DNA from: Candidatus Acetothermia bacterium | Lineage (GTDB): Bacteria > Bipolaricaulota > Bipolaricaulia > Bipolaricaulales > Bipolaricaulaceae | DNA length: 37,656 nt | Direction of reading: 5' to 3' | NCBI GenBank assembly: GCA_024653305.1 | Contig: JANLFW010000014.1 | Coordinates: 1 to 37,656, forward strand | Shown here: in pieces, positions 1 to 6,390 of the stretch | Position numbering within the stretch: the stretch's first letter is position 1 | How the letters are laid out: each line of letters begins with the position of its first letter | Notes under the pieces: generated by a model | Seen by the model: only the letters and a program-made list of their open reading frames with translations | What the model was told of the DNA's origin: nothing | The model's database searches: none | Position numbers and translations under genes: made by a program

Positions 1-2
1 CG

Positions 3-68
3 TGCGTCGCCTGCGGGTGCGGAGGGCTCTCCACAACCTACGGGACCGTCACTGTGCCAACACCGTAA
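3..68 (+). CDS. C-terminal end of an unidentified gene (clipped by the window)
   Basis: The third forward frame is open from the window edge to a TAA at 66-68 and would encode a tail that begins CVACGCGG and ends TVPTP. I do not recognise the protein. The frame is chosen because a good rho-independent terminator follows 25 bases after this stop, as expected for the end of a plus-strand transcription unit. The other two forward frames run to stops inside or beyond the terminator and repeats. Only about 21 residues are visible, so no function can be given. Confidence 0.4.
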   Translation, partial: CVACGCGGLSTTYGTVTVPTP

Positions 69-93
69 GGGAGCGCAAAATGGCCGATCGTTG

Positions 94-124
94 CGGGGCG
101 GGCTCAGACCCGCCCCGTTCTCTT
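94..124 (+). terminator. Rho-independent terminator
   Basis: A 9-bp GC stem (94-102 with 109-117) encloses a 6-base loop and is followed by TTCTCTT. It lies just after the plus-strand stop codon at 66-68 and probably ends that transcript. Confidence 0.6.
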
Positions 125-133
125 GGGAAGAGG

Positions 134-162
134 TTCCGTAGCGTCGCACCTTGTGTGCGACG
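134..162 (+). repeat. Dispersed hairpin repeat, copy 1
   Basis: The element begins TTCCGTAG and then forms a perfect 8-bp hairpin, arms 142-149 and 155-162, with a 5-base loop. It is one of six related copies in the first 3.9 kb. The GTAG prefix, the CGTC/GACG ends of the stem and the 5-base loop are kept, while the inner stem bases vary. Confidence 0.7.
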
Positions 163-173
163 AACGCGCGTGG

Positions 174-202
174 TTCCGTAGCGCCGGACCCCGTGTCCGA
201 CG
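174..202 (+). repeat. Dispersed hairpin repeat, copy 2
   Basis: Same layout and orientation as copy 1: TTCCGTAG prefix, arms 182-189 and 195-202, 5-base loop. One mismatch lies in the stem, and the inner stem bases differ from copy 1. Confidence 0.65.
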
Positions 203-224
203 CGAGATCGCCGGGGACGGACGG

Positions 225-250
225 CGTCGGGGATGAACCCCGACGCTACG
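225..250 (-). repeat. Dispersed hairpin repeat, copy 3 (inverted)
   Basis: Arms 225-232 and 238-245 pair perfectly around a 5-base loop, with the CTACG tag at 246-250, so this copy faces the other way from copies 1 and 2. It lies about 50 bases past the stop of the minus-strand phospholipase gene and could limit read-through. The stretch 1-301 holds no other gene I can support. Confidence 0.7.
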
Positions 251-301
251 AGACCTGGGAGACCGTCGAGGGCAGAACCACGCCGCGTCGCGGCCGCAGC
301 A

Positions 302-1135
302 TCACAGGAACGGCAACGCGGCCCGGGCCGCGATCCGGCCGGCCTCCACCGCCTCGGGGAGCCGGTTGAAGTCGAGGACGCCGATCGGGTCCACATCAGG
401 ATGGATCACCACCAGCCGCTCCCCCAGCCGCTCCCGGACCCGGGCCAGCTTCACATCCCGCAGCTCCTGGGCAGTGATGTCGTACGCCCGGAGCGCCATG
501 TCCACCAGCGTCCGCGGGACCTCCCCGAGCGGGGCGGACACGTCCACCGCCAACACCACCTCCGCCCCGAAGTCGGCCACCACGTCCACCGGTAGGTTGT
601 TCACCACGCCCCCATCGATCAGGTACCGCCCCCGCCACCGCACCGGGCCAAACACCCCGGGCAGGGCGGCGCTCGCCGCCACCCCCAGGTACACCGGACC
701 CCGGTCGATCCGGACCTCCTCCCCGGTGGCAAGATCCGCGGCCACGGCCACGAACGGGACCGGAAGGTCCTCGAACCGCTCACCCTTGCACAGGAGGCGC
801 AGGAACTCGAGCATCCGCGTGAGCCGCGGCGAGGCCTCTGCCTGCCACGGCCGGCCTCGAATCCGCTCCCATAGGGCTTCGGCCACCGCCTGCTCCAGCA
901 CCCGCCGGTAGGAGTCGGGCACGCCGAAGATCTGGTACAGGTCGAGGTGCTCGAGGACCCGCGCCAGCCGGGCGAGATCTTGCCCCACCGCGTACATCGC
1001 CCCCACCACCGCCCCCATGCTCGTCCCGGCCACGACGCCCGGCTCAAGGCCGGCCTCAAGGAGCTCCATGAGCACCCCGGCATGGGCGAACCCCCGCGCC
1101 CCCCCACCGCCCAACGCAATCCCCAGCTCGGCCAT
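302..1135 (-). CDS. Patatin-like phospholipase (RssA/NTE family)
   Basis: Predicted serine lipid hydrolase of 277 residues, the usual size for bacterial single-domain patatins. All family landmarks are seen: the glycine-rich oxyanion loop GGGGARG at residues 9-15, the nucleophile elbow G-T-S-M-G with Ser39, and the second catalytic residue Asp174 in an IDGG motif. Family members act as esterases or phospholipases on membrane lipids, through a Ser-Asp dyad rather than a triad. No signal peptide is seen, so it is probably cytoplasmic or peripheral. The ATG at 1135 puts the oxyanion loop at the normal distance from the N terminus. No strong ribosome site precedes it; a TAGGAT box lies 9 bases upstream. 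The gene stands alone, divergent from the glycosylase gene. The physiological substrate cannot be told from the sequence. Confidence 0.9.
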   Translation of the reverse strand: MAELGIALGGGGARGFAHAGVLMELLEAGLEPGVVAGTSMGAVVGAMYAVGQDLARLARVLEHLDLYQIFGVPDSYRRVLEQAVAEALWERIRGRPWQAEASPRLTRMLEFLRLLCKGERFEDLPVPFVAVAADLATGEEVRIDRGPVYLGVAASAALPGVFGPVRWRGRYLIDGGVVNNLPVDVVADFGAEVVLAVDVSAPLGEVPRTLVDMALRAYDITAQELRDVKLARVRERLGERLVVIHPDVDPIGVLDFNRLPEAVEAGRIAARAALPFL

Positions 1136-1181
1136 CCTGGGATCATCCTAACCCACGGGAAGCGGGGATGACCAACGGCAA

Positions 1182-1206
1182 CGTCGCCCATAAACGGCGA
1201 CGCTAC
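1182..1206 (-). repeat. Dispersed hairpin repeat, copy 4 (inverted)
   Basis: Arms 1182-1189 and 1195-1202 pair with one mismatch around a 5-base loop, followed by CTAC. It sits between the divergent phospholipase and glycosylase genes. An open frame from 1168 runs through it into the glycosylase, but that extension is repeat sequence and not part of the protein. Confidence 0.6.
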
Positions 1207-1254
1207 ACCTTTGGAAACAGTGCCCGGTCGGGTGGCGACCGCGCCCGCACCGGG

Positions 1255-1260
1255 GACAAT
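1255..1260 (+). promoter_or_regulatory. Possible -10 box, leaderless start of the glycosylase gene
   Basis: GACAAT (4 of 6 consensus bases) ends exactly 6 bases before the ATG at 1267, the spacing that places the transcription start on the start codon. It is the weakest of the set taken alone. Its support is that the same spacing recurs at stronger boxes in this window. Confidence 0.35.
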
Positions 1261-1266
1261 CCCGGC

Positions 1267-1953
1267 ATGGCGGACAGGACGCGCGATCGCCTGCTTGAGC
1301 TCTACCAGACCCTCCTCGCCGCCTACGGCCCGCAGGGATGGTGGCCGGGGGAGGGTCCGTTCGAGGTCGTGGTAGGGGCGGTCCTCACCCAGGCCACGTC
1401 ATGGCGCAACGTGGAACAGGCCCTCACCAACCTCAAGGCCGCCGGCGCCCTGTCCCCACAAGCAATGGCCAGCCTCCCCCCAGACGAACTCGCCGCCCTC
1501 CTCCGCCCGGCCGGGTTCTTCCGCCAAAAGGCCCGCCGCCTCGCCGGGTTGGTCGCCTGGATCGAGGGAACCGGTGGGCTCCCATCCGTCCTCCGCCTCC
1601 CCACCGCGGAGCTGCGCGCTTCACTCCTCGCCGTGCCCGGGATCGGCCCGGAGACGGCCGACTCCATCCTCCTCTACGCCGCCGGCCGCCCCGTGTTCGT
1701 GGTGGACGCCTACACCCGCCGCATCCTCCACCGCCTGGGGTTCCTCCCCCAAGAACATGCCCCCTACCCCGAGGTCGCCCGCCTGTTCACCGATCACCTG
1801 CCCCTGGACCCCGGGCTGTACGGCGAATACCACGCCCTCTTCGTCCGCCACGGGAAGGAACGGTGTCGGAAACGCCCCCGCTGCCCGGACTGCCCCGTGG
1901 CCGCGCAGTGCCCCTTCCCCTCTCCGGACAGCCCGCAGGGGACGAAACCCTAA
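1267..1953 (+). CDS. Endonuclease III-related DNA glycosylase (HhH-GPD, COG2231 type)
   Basis: Base-excision repair glycosylase of 228 residues. Seen: the family block around VGAVLTQATSW and NVEQAL near the N terminus, the helix-hairpin-helix VPGIGPETADSIL, the GPD loop VVDAYTRR with its catalytic Asp, and four C-terminal cysteines spaced C-x5-C-x2-C-x5-C for a 4Fe-4S cluster. Classical endonuclease III has Lys in the hairpin (GxGxKTA) and a C-x6-C first spacing. Here the Lys position is Glu, which suggests a glycosylase without strong lyase activity, as in MutY- and MagIII-like enzymes. Damage specificity is unknown. The start at 1267 is preferred over 1168, which would read through a repeat. 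A terminator for the opposite strand lies at the 3' end. Confidence 0.88.
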   Translation: MADRTRDRLLELYQTLLAAYGPQGWWPGEGPFEVVVGAVLTQATSWRNVEQALTNLKAAGALSPQAMASLPPDELAALLRPAGFFRQKARRLAGLVAWIEGTGGLPSVLRLPTAELRASLLAVPGIGPETADSILLYAAGRPVFVVDAYTRRILHRLGFLPQEHAPYPEVARLFTDHLPLDPGLYGEYHALFVRHGKERCRKRPRCPDCPVAAQCPFPSPDSPQGTKP

Positions 1954-1983
1954 AAAAACATGGGGGCGGGTTGCCCCGCCCCC
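1952..1983 (-). terminator. Terminator of the zinc-ribbon gene
   Basis: Read on the minus strand, a 9-bp GC stem (1983-1975 with 1970-1962) with a 4-base loop is followed by a run of seven T. It lies 10 bases after the stop codon of the LysW-like gene. It overlaps the stop codon region of the convergent glycosylase gene. Confidence 0.8.
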
Positions 1984-1992
1984 GCATGCGCT

Positions 1993-2166
1993 TCAGTAGA
2001 GGTCATCCCTTTGGTCGTATCCGACCTCCTCGAGTTCGAGGGGGTCTTCTTCGATGACCTCGAGGATCGCCCCACACTCCGGACAAGTTATGCGCTTGCC
2101 GTAAACCGCATCCGCCTTTCCCAGACGGATGTCCGCATCACAAACCGGGCAGTTGCCACTCGGCAT
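1993..2166 (-). CDS. LysW-like small zinc-ribbon protein (57 aa)
   Basis: Tiny acidic protein with two zinc-binding pairs, CPVC (residues 6-9) and CPEC (28-31), followed by an acidic stretch containing EVIEEDPLELEEV. The spacing and the DPLEL segment match LysW/ArgW, the carrier protein that holds the amino group of the growing lysine or ornithine precursor. Known carriers end in EDWGE and use the last Glu as attachment site. This one ends DQRDDLY, so either it works differently or it is a LysW-fold protein with another job. No lysX, lysZ or argJ-like partner is in the window. The start is secure: ATG preceded by GAGGTGA at good spacing, and the gene ends in a clear terminator. It is shorter than common ORF cut-offs and easy to miss. 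Confidence 0.75.
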   Translation of the reverse strand: MPSGNCPVCDADIRLGKADAVYGKRITCPECGAILEVIEEDPLELEEVGYDQRDDLY

Positions 2167-2217
2167 AGTTCACCTCGCATTCGCCTTGTCCCCGCTCCGG
2201 GACAAGGCGGGCTTGGC

Positions 2218-2430
2218 TCACCGGCCTACTTGGGCTTCCCCGGCTGCTTGGGCTTCGGGGACTTCCTCTCCTTTTCCTGAAGCAGCACGCTCCACCACCT
2301 CCTCGTCGCCGTCCCAGTTGGAACGACCGGGCGGAGCATAGGTCCCGTCAACGTAAAAGTCAATTCCCGTCGGCGGGACATTTGTCCCATCCTGTGGGCG
2401 CAGGCGGATATGATAAAACGCAAATGGCAT
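2218..2430 (-). CDS. Small hypothetical protein, possibly frameshifted
   Basis: An ATG frame of 70 codons lies upstream of the zinc-ribbon gene. Its first two thirds look protein-like (TNVPPTGIDFYVDGTYAPPG), with a V-P-x-T-G-I motif. Its last 20 or so codons have mostly A or T in third positions, which is odd for this GC-rich DNA. The neighbouring frame over the same end has strongly GC-rich third positions and encodes a lysine/proline-rich tail, KSPKPKQPGKPK. Either the gene changes frame near 2290, or only one part is real. No good ribosome site is seen. I do not recognise the family. Confidence 0.35.
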   Translation of the reverse strand: MPFAFYHIRLRPQDGTNVPPTGIDFYVDGTYAPPGRSNWDGDEEVVERAASGKGEEVPEAQAAGEAQVGR

Positions 2431-2434
2431 GGGA

Positions 2435-2440
2435 TAGAAT
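2435..2440 (+). promoter_or_regulatory. -10 box, leaderless start of the TauE-like gene
   Basis: TAGAAT ends 7 bases before the ATG at 2448 and there is no Shine-Dalgarno sequence. This favours 2448 over the in-frame ATG at 2424, which lies upstream of the box. Confidence 0.5.
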
Positions 2441-2447
2441 ACTCGCC

Positions 2448-3203
2448 ATGGTCTACCTCTTGTTAGCGCTGGCTGGTTGCGGTGTGGGCGGAGTGGCCTC
2501 GATGCTGGGGATCGGCGGGGGGCTGTTCATGGTGCCCCTGCTTCTCCTCGCCGGGCTCGTCCCGACGTCCCAGGAGGCGGTGGGGACAAGCATCGCCGCG
2601 GTGATGGTGACTGGGCTGTCGAGCACGGCCGCCTACCGCCGGAAACAGGTGACGAACTGGAAGGTGGGCCTGGCGATCATCCCCGGGGCGATGGCCGGCG
2701 GCTGGCTGGGGGCGTACGCGAGCCAGTGGCTGGCCTCGGGGTGGTTGGCGATGGCGTTCGGGTTGTTCCTCCTCTACCCGGCAGGGGTGCTGCTCCTCGG
2801 CCGCCAGCCCAAGGACCTGTTCTCCGGCCGGGGGCGAACGGCGGTGGGAGCGGTGGCCGTCCTGGCCGTGGGCCTGCTCGCGGGGACGGCGAGCGGTCTC
2901 TTTGGCATCGGGGGCGGGGTGATCATGGTCCCGGCCCTGACCCTGCTCGGCCTGGACATCGTCCCGGCGGTGGCCACGAGCCTGTTCGTGATGATCCCGT
3001 CCGCGGCCCTGGCCACTGTCCAGCACGCGCTGGCCGGGCACACCCACTGGGACCTGGCCCTGCCCCTCGTCGCGGGGATCGTCGTCGGAACCCAGTTCGG
3101 CCCCGCGCTCTCCACGCGCATGCCCGCGGTCTGGCTCAGGCGCCTGTTCGCGCTCCTGCTCCTGTACACCGCGGCCAACATGATCCGCCAGGGCCTCGGT
3201 TAG
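2448..3203 (+). CDS. TauE/SafE family membrane exporter
   Basis: Integral membrane protein of 251 residues, typical for this family of anion exporters linked to sulfite, sulfoacetate and other organosulfur or small carboxylate compounds. Seen: two homologous halves, each opening with a glycine-rich turn (MLGIGGGLFMVP near residue 20 and LFGIGGGVIMVP near 155), and seven to eight hydrophobic segments. The family fold is an inverted or tandem duplication of about four helices. Start 2448 is chosen because the -10 box TAGAAT lies just before it. The stop overlaps the stop of the convergent minus-strand gene at 3200. No sulfur-metabolism genes are nearby, so the substrate is unknown. Confidence 0.85.
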   Translation: MVYLLLALAGCGVGGVASMLGIGGGLFMVPLLLLAGLVPTSQEAVGTSIAAVMVTGLSSTAAYRRKQVTNWKVGLAIIPGAMAGGWLGAYASQWLASGWLAMAFGLFLLYPAGVLLLGRQPKDLFSGRGRTAVGAVAVLAVGLLAGTASGLFGIGGGVIMVPALTLLGLDIVPAVATSLFVMIPSAALATVQHALAGHTHWDLALPLVAGIVVGTQFGPALSTRMPAVWLRRLFALLLLYTAANMIRQGLG

Positions 3204-3547
3204 CCGGTCACCCGCAGGGCGTCGAGCACGATCCGCACCACCATCAGCACCCACCCCACCCCGACCAGGATCCAGATCACCTTGCGCGCCGCCTCCACGA
3301 TGCCGAACAGGAGGAGAATGCCGGTGAGCAAGCCGAGATAGCCCAGGGGGACGCCGAGATCCGCGCCCACCTCACGCCCGGCGGGCAGGATCAGGTTGAC
3401 GAGGCGGACGAGGGCACCCCCCAGGAGCTCGGCCGCCGATTGGATGAACGAGAGGAGCTTGTCCCCTACGTTCTCCGCTGTGGTCGGCTGCGCAAGCGCT
3501 GCCCACCCCCACACCGCAACCATGCCCAGCACCAGCCACCGTGCCAT
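3200..3547 (-). CDS. Small secreted or membrane protein (115 aa), unknown
   Basis: Begins with a signal-peptide-like stretch (charged start, hydrophobic core, end around ALAQ near residue 20). An amphipathic region follows, then two hydrophobic segments in the C-terminal half (around LGYLGLLTGILLLFGIV and IWILVGVGWVLMVV), so it is probably anchored in the inner membrane. I do not recognise a family. The start is supported by AAGGAGGTCACG just before the ATG at 3547; a longer frame upstream has no such support and crosses a terminator. Its TAA shares bases with the TAG of the convergent exporter gene (3200-3203), so neither gene has a 3' untranslated spacer. No function is proposed. Confidence 0.7.
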   Translation of the reverse strand: MARWLVLGMVAVWGWAALAQPTTAENVGDKLLSFIQSAAELLGGALVRLVNLILPAGREVGADLGVPLGYLGLLTGILLLFGIVEAARKVIWILVGVGWVLMVVRIVLDALRVTG

Positions 3548-3595
3548 CGTGACCTCCTTCGCCCTCACGGATAAACCATGATAAGCCGCACGCGC

Positions 3596-3628
3596 GGGAA
3601 ACAAAAAGCGCCGGGGCTTGCCCGACGC
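3596..3628 (-). terminator. Terminator between the two small minus-strand genes
   Basis: On the minus strand an 8-bp stem (3628-3621 with 3615-3608, one G-T pair) with a 5-base loop is followed by TTTTTGTTT. It lies 24 bases after the stop of the 52-residue gene and makes that gene a unit of its own. Confidence 0.75.
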
Positions 3629-3651
3629 AGGCATGGGATGTGGACAAAACG

Positions 3652-3810
3652 TCAGTCCTTGTCCTCCGCCTCCTCCACCGCATCCTCGATCTTCTCCAGG
3701 AGGTCGGAGATCCGCTCCAGGGCTGACTCCAGCTCCTCGCGCACGTGCGCGACCTCGGAGAGAAGCGGCTTCACCTTGTCGATGAGCTCTTTCTTCGTGA
3801 CGTAGGCCAT
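3652..3810 (-). CDS. Short coiled-coil protein (52 aa), unknown
   Basis: A single-gene unit: AAAGGAGGTG precedes the ATG at 3810, among the best ribosome sites in the window, and a T-run terminator follows the stop. The product is rich in Glu, Lys and Leu, with heptad-like spacing of Leu, Val and Ile through most of its length (VKPLLSEVAHVREELESAL and onward). It is predicted to be one long amphipathic helix forming a dimeric or higher coiled coil. There is no signal peptide and no cysteine. It is too short for most ORF lists. I do not recognise it; strong expression as a structural or regulatory helix is an inference from the ribosome site only. Confidence 0.7.
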   Translation of the reverse strand: MAYVTKKELIDKVKPLLSEVAHVREELESALERISDLLEKIEDAVEEAEDKD

Positions 3811-3848
3811 GGAACACCTCCTTTGCCCGGATTGTATGGGACAGATGG

Positions 3849-3874
3849 CGTCGGGGACAAGCTGCGCCGCTACG
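3849..3874 (-). repeat. Dispersed hairpin repeat, copy 5 (inverted, degenerate)
   Basis: It keeps the CGTCGGGG arm and the CTACG tag, but the second arm is damaged (CTGCGCCG). It faces copy 6 across a 10-base gap. Confidence 0.5.
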
Positions 3875-3884
3875 GAATGGGAAA

Positions 3885-3910
3885 CGTAGCGTCGGGGTTT
3901 ATCCCCGACG
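3885..3910 (+). repeat. Dispersed hairpin repeat, copy 6
   Basis: CGTAG tag, then a perfect 8-bp stem, arms 3890-3897 and 3903-3910, with a 5-base loop. It ends 3 bases from the stop of the phosphorylase gene, so it may serve as that gene's 3' hairpin. Confidence 0.7.
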
Positions 3911-3913
3911 GGC

Positions 3914-5218
3914 TCACCGGATCCGGGCGAGGACGAGGGGGCGGGGGGCGGGCCTTGCGGGCCCGATCGTGTACGCCGCGGCCACGAGGGCCGCCGCCTC
4001 CCGGGCCCGGTCCGGTCGGCCCACGTGGAGCCGGGCCAGGGCGTCCCCGGCCCGCACCTCGTCCCCCACCTTGGCCAGGAGCTCCACCCCCGCCCCCGGG
4101 TCCACGGCCTGGCCCTTCACCTCCCGCCCCGCCCCGAGGAGCCCGCACGCGAGGCCGATCGGGTGGGCGCGGAGGCCCGTCACGTACCCGGAGGCCGGGG
4201 CCCGGACCTCCACCACCTCCCGGGCCCTGGGCAGCCGCGCGGGGTCCTCGACCGCCCCCACGTCCCCCCCTTGGGCAGCCACGAGCTCCCGGAACTTCGC
4301 CCACGCCCTCCCGGCCGCGATCAGCCCGGCCAGCCGCGCCTGCGCCGCCTCGGGATCCTCGGCCTCCCCAGCCAGCACCAGGAGCTCCGCCCCCAGGGCG
4401 AGGGTCACCTCCCGCAGGTCCGCCGGGCCCCCGCCCCGCAGGACCTCGATCGCCTGCTTGACCTCCAGGGCGTTCCCCGCGGCCCGGCCCAAAGGCTCGT
4501 CCATCGCCGTGATCAGGGCGGCGAACTTCTTCCCAAGCCTATTCCCCACCCGCACGAGCGTCTCCGCAAGCCGCCGGGCGTCCTCCTCCGTGCGCATGAA
4601 CGCCCCGTCGCCGCACTTCACGTCCAGCACGATCGCGTCCGCCCCCCCGGCGAGCTTCTTGGACAGGACCGAACTGGCGATCAAGGGCAGGGAGGGCACG
4701 GTCCCGGTCACGTCCCGGAGCTCGTAGAGCATCCGGTCGGCGGGGACCACGTCCGCGGTGTGGTCGGCAACCACCGCCCCGATCCGCGCCGCCTGGGCGC
4801 GGATCTCCTCCGAGGAAAGCTCGGTGCGGAACCCGGGGATCGCCTCGAGCTTGTCGATCGTCCCCCCCGTGTGCCCCAGCGCCCGCCCGGAGAGCTTGGC
4901 CACCACGAGCCCCGCCGCGGCCAGCAGGGGGACGAGGACGAGGGTCACCGTGTCCCCCACCCCGCCCGTGGAGTGCTTGTCGGCCTTGACCCCCGGGACG
5001 CCGGACAGGTCAATCCGCTCCCCGCTTTCGGCCATGGCGGCGGTGAGGGCCACCGTCTCCTCCTCGCTCATCCCCCGGAAGTACACGGCCATGAGGAACG
5101 CCGCCATCTGGTAGTCGGGGACCCCCCCCGCCACGTACCCCCTCACGAGCCAGCGGATCTCCTCCGGGGAGAGCTCCCCCCCGTCCCGCTTCTTCTCGAT
5201 CAGGTCCACCGCCCGCAT
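3914..5218 (-). CDS. deoA: Pyrimidine-nucleoside (thymidine) phosphorylase
   Basis: Cytoplasmic salvage enzyme that splits thymidine, deoxyuridine or uridine with phosphate into base and (deoxy)ribose 1-phosphate. The 434-residue length is normal. Seen: the phosphate loop KHSTGGVGD near residue 80, SGRALGHTGGT near 110, LSKKLAGGADA near 185, VKCGDGAFM near 200, and a C-terminal domain with the barrel-sandwich pattern of this family (APASGYVTGLR). The ATG at 5218 lies 11 bases past the stop of the ATPase gene, so the two are probably co-transcribed from the ATPase promoter. The sequence cannot decide between thymidine-specific (deoA) and broad (pdp) activity. The BMP-type nucleoside importer and the pyr genes in the same window support a pyrimidine role. 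Confidence 0.93.
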   Translation of the reverse strand: MRAVDLIEKKRDGGELSPEEIRWLVRGYVAGGVPDYQMAAFLMAVYFRGMSEEETVALTAAMAESGERIDLSGVPGVKADKHSTGGVGDTVTLVLVPLLAAAGLVVAKLSGRALGHTGGTIDKLEAIPGFRTELSSEEIRAQAARIGAVVADHTADVVPADRMLYELRDVTGTVPSLPLIASSVLSKKLAGGADAIVLDVKCGDGAFMRTEEDARRLAETLVRVGNRLGKKFAALITAMDEPLGRAAGNALEVKQAIEVLRGGGPADLREVTLALGAELLVLAGEAEDPEAAQARLAGLIAAGRAWAKFRELVAAQGGDVGAVEDPARLPRAREVVEVRAPASGYVTGLRAHPIGLACGLLGAGREVKGQAVDPGAGVELLAKVGDEVRAGDALARLHVGRPDRAREAAALVAAAYTIGPARPAPRPLVLARIR

Positions 5219-5229
5219 CGCCCCGGATC

Positions 5230-6387
5230 CTACTCCACACCGGGCTGCCCGGTCACCAGCCCTGCCTGCGCCGCCCAGTGGGGGAAGAGCGGGTCGGCCA
5301 ACGTCCAGTCGCCGTTCCTCCTCTCCACGAGGCCCTCCCGCCGGAGGGCCTCCAGCGCGCGCTGGACGTGGGATGGGCTCTTCAGCCGGAAGCGGGCCAC
5401 CGTGTCCGCGGCGAAGGGGGACGCTCCCGGGCCGAGTTCCACCAGGGCCAGCAGGCACCGGCGCTGGTGGAGCGTCAGCCGCTCCCACAGGCGCCGGTAG
5501 TAGGCGTCGTGCCAGCCCACCACGGAGGCCAGGGCTTGGGCGAGGTCCGCGTCCCTGATCGGCCCGCCTCGGCCCCGCCCCTGGTCCCACAGCTCGTGGG
5601 CCACGGTCTGCACAAAATAGGGGTGGTCGTCCACCTGCCGGCACAGCTCGGCCGCTACATGGGGGGAGATGTCCATCTCCCCTTGGCGAAAGCCGTCGAC
5701 GATGAACGCGACGAAGTCCTGCCGCGGGATCTTGCCCAGGCGGAGCGGCCGGCCGAGGCGGAAGAACGGGGATCGTTCGGCCGCAAACAGCTCCTCCATC
5801 ATCGCGGTCTGGCTCCCGGCGAACACGTAGCTCACCCGGTCGTGCCCCTGAAACGCGGCCCGCAGCGCCCGCACAAGTCCCTCTCCGCCCAGCTCCATCA
5901 CCGCCGGGAACTCGTCGAACGCCACCGCCAAGCGCACCCCGAGCTCCTCTCCCACCCGCTGGGGCAGGTCCAACGCCTCGGCCAGGGTCGCCGGCTCGGC
6001 CAGACGCGGCGCATAGCCGAGCTCCACTTGGACCCGGCCTGCCGAGTCGAGGACGAGCCGGGGTTGGAGACGCGAGAGGAAGGTGCGCCCCCACCGCCGC
6101 ACCCGCTCCAGAGGGGACGCCGTCCCCTCCACCACCGCCGCGAGCAGAAGCTCGACGAAATCCTGAAGCGACAGCGCGCGGGAAACGTCAAGGTACACCG
6201 ACCGCTCGCCGGTGGGCAGGCGCCGAAACGCCTCCCGAACCAGGGAGGTCTTCCCGTACCGCCGCGGGGAGTACAGGAACACGTGCTCCCCGCTCCGGAA
6301 CGCGTCGTGGAGGGCTTGGATCTCCCCGCGGCGGTCCACAAACCGCTCCCCGGTCACCACCCCGCTGTAGCGAAACGGGTTGTCCAC
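5230..6387 (-). CDS. AAA-type ATPase with C-terminal winged helix
   Basis: A 385-residue ATPase of the archaeal-ATPase/ORC-like family that begins NPFRYSGVV. Seen: the Walker A variant SPRRYGKTSL near residue 37, Walker B VAFDEFPAV near 145, a sensor-like FAGSQ near 180, and a C-terminal winged-helix segment around SPSHVQRALEALRREG, which suggests DNA binding. Such proteins are common in archaea and deep-branching bacteria and mostly lack a known function; some act as STAND-like switches or accompany toxin systems, but no toxin partner is seen here. The GTG start is fixed by the family N terminus and by a TATAAT box ending 6 bases upstream, so the mRNA should be leaderless. A two-fold symmetric sequence covers the promoter. 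The deoA gene follows after 11 bases. Confidence 0.8.
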   Translation of the reverse strand: MDNPFRYSGVVTGERFVDRRGEIQALHDAFRSGEHVFLYSPRRYGKTSLVREAFRRLPTGERSVYLDVSRALSLQDFVELLLAAVVEGTASPLERVRRWGRTFLSRLQPRLVLDSAGRVQVELGYAPRLAEPATLAEALDLPQRVGEELGVRLAVAFDEFPAVMELGGEGLVRALRAAFQGHDRVSYVFAGSQTAMMEELFAAERSPFFRLGRPLRLGKIPRQDFVAFIVDGFRQGEMDISPHVAAELCRQVDDHPYFVQTVAHELWDQGRGRGGPIRDADLAQALASVVGWHDAYYRRLWERLTLHQRRCLLALVELGPGASPFAADTVARFRLKSPSHVQRALEALRREGLVERRNGDWTLADPLFPHWAAQAGLVTGQPGVE

Positions 6388-6390
6388 GGA

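Noticed and set aside
2431-2447. Divergent -10 box (TATTCT) for the minus-strand small gene
   Set aside because: It is just the reverse reading of the TAGAATA box of the TauE gene; spacing to the ATG at 2430 is only 5 bases.
4025-5500. Long plus-strand open frame opposite deoA
   Set aside because: Pro/Arg/His-rich shadow of a well-conserved minus-strand enzyme, typical of GC-rich DNA; no motif of its own.
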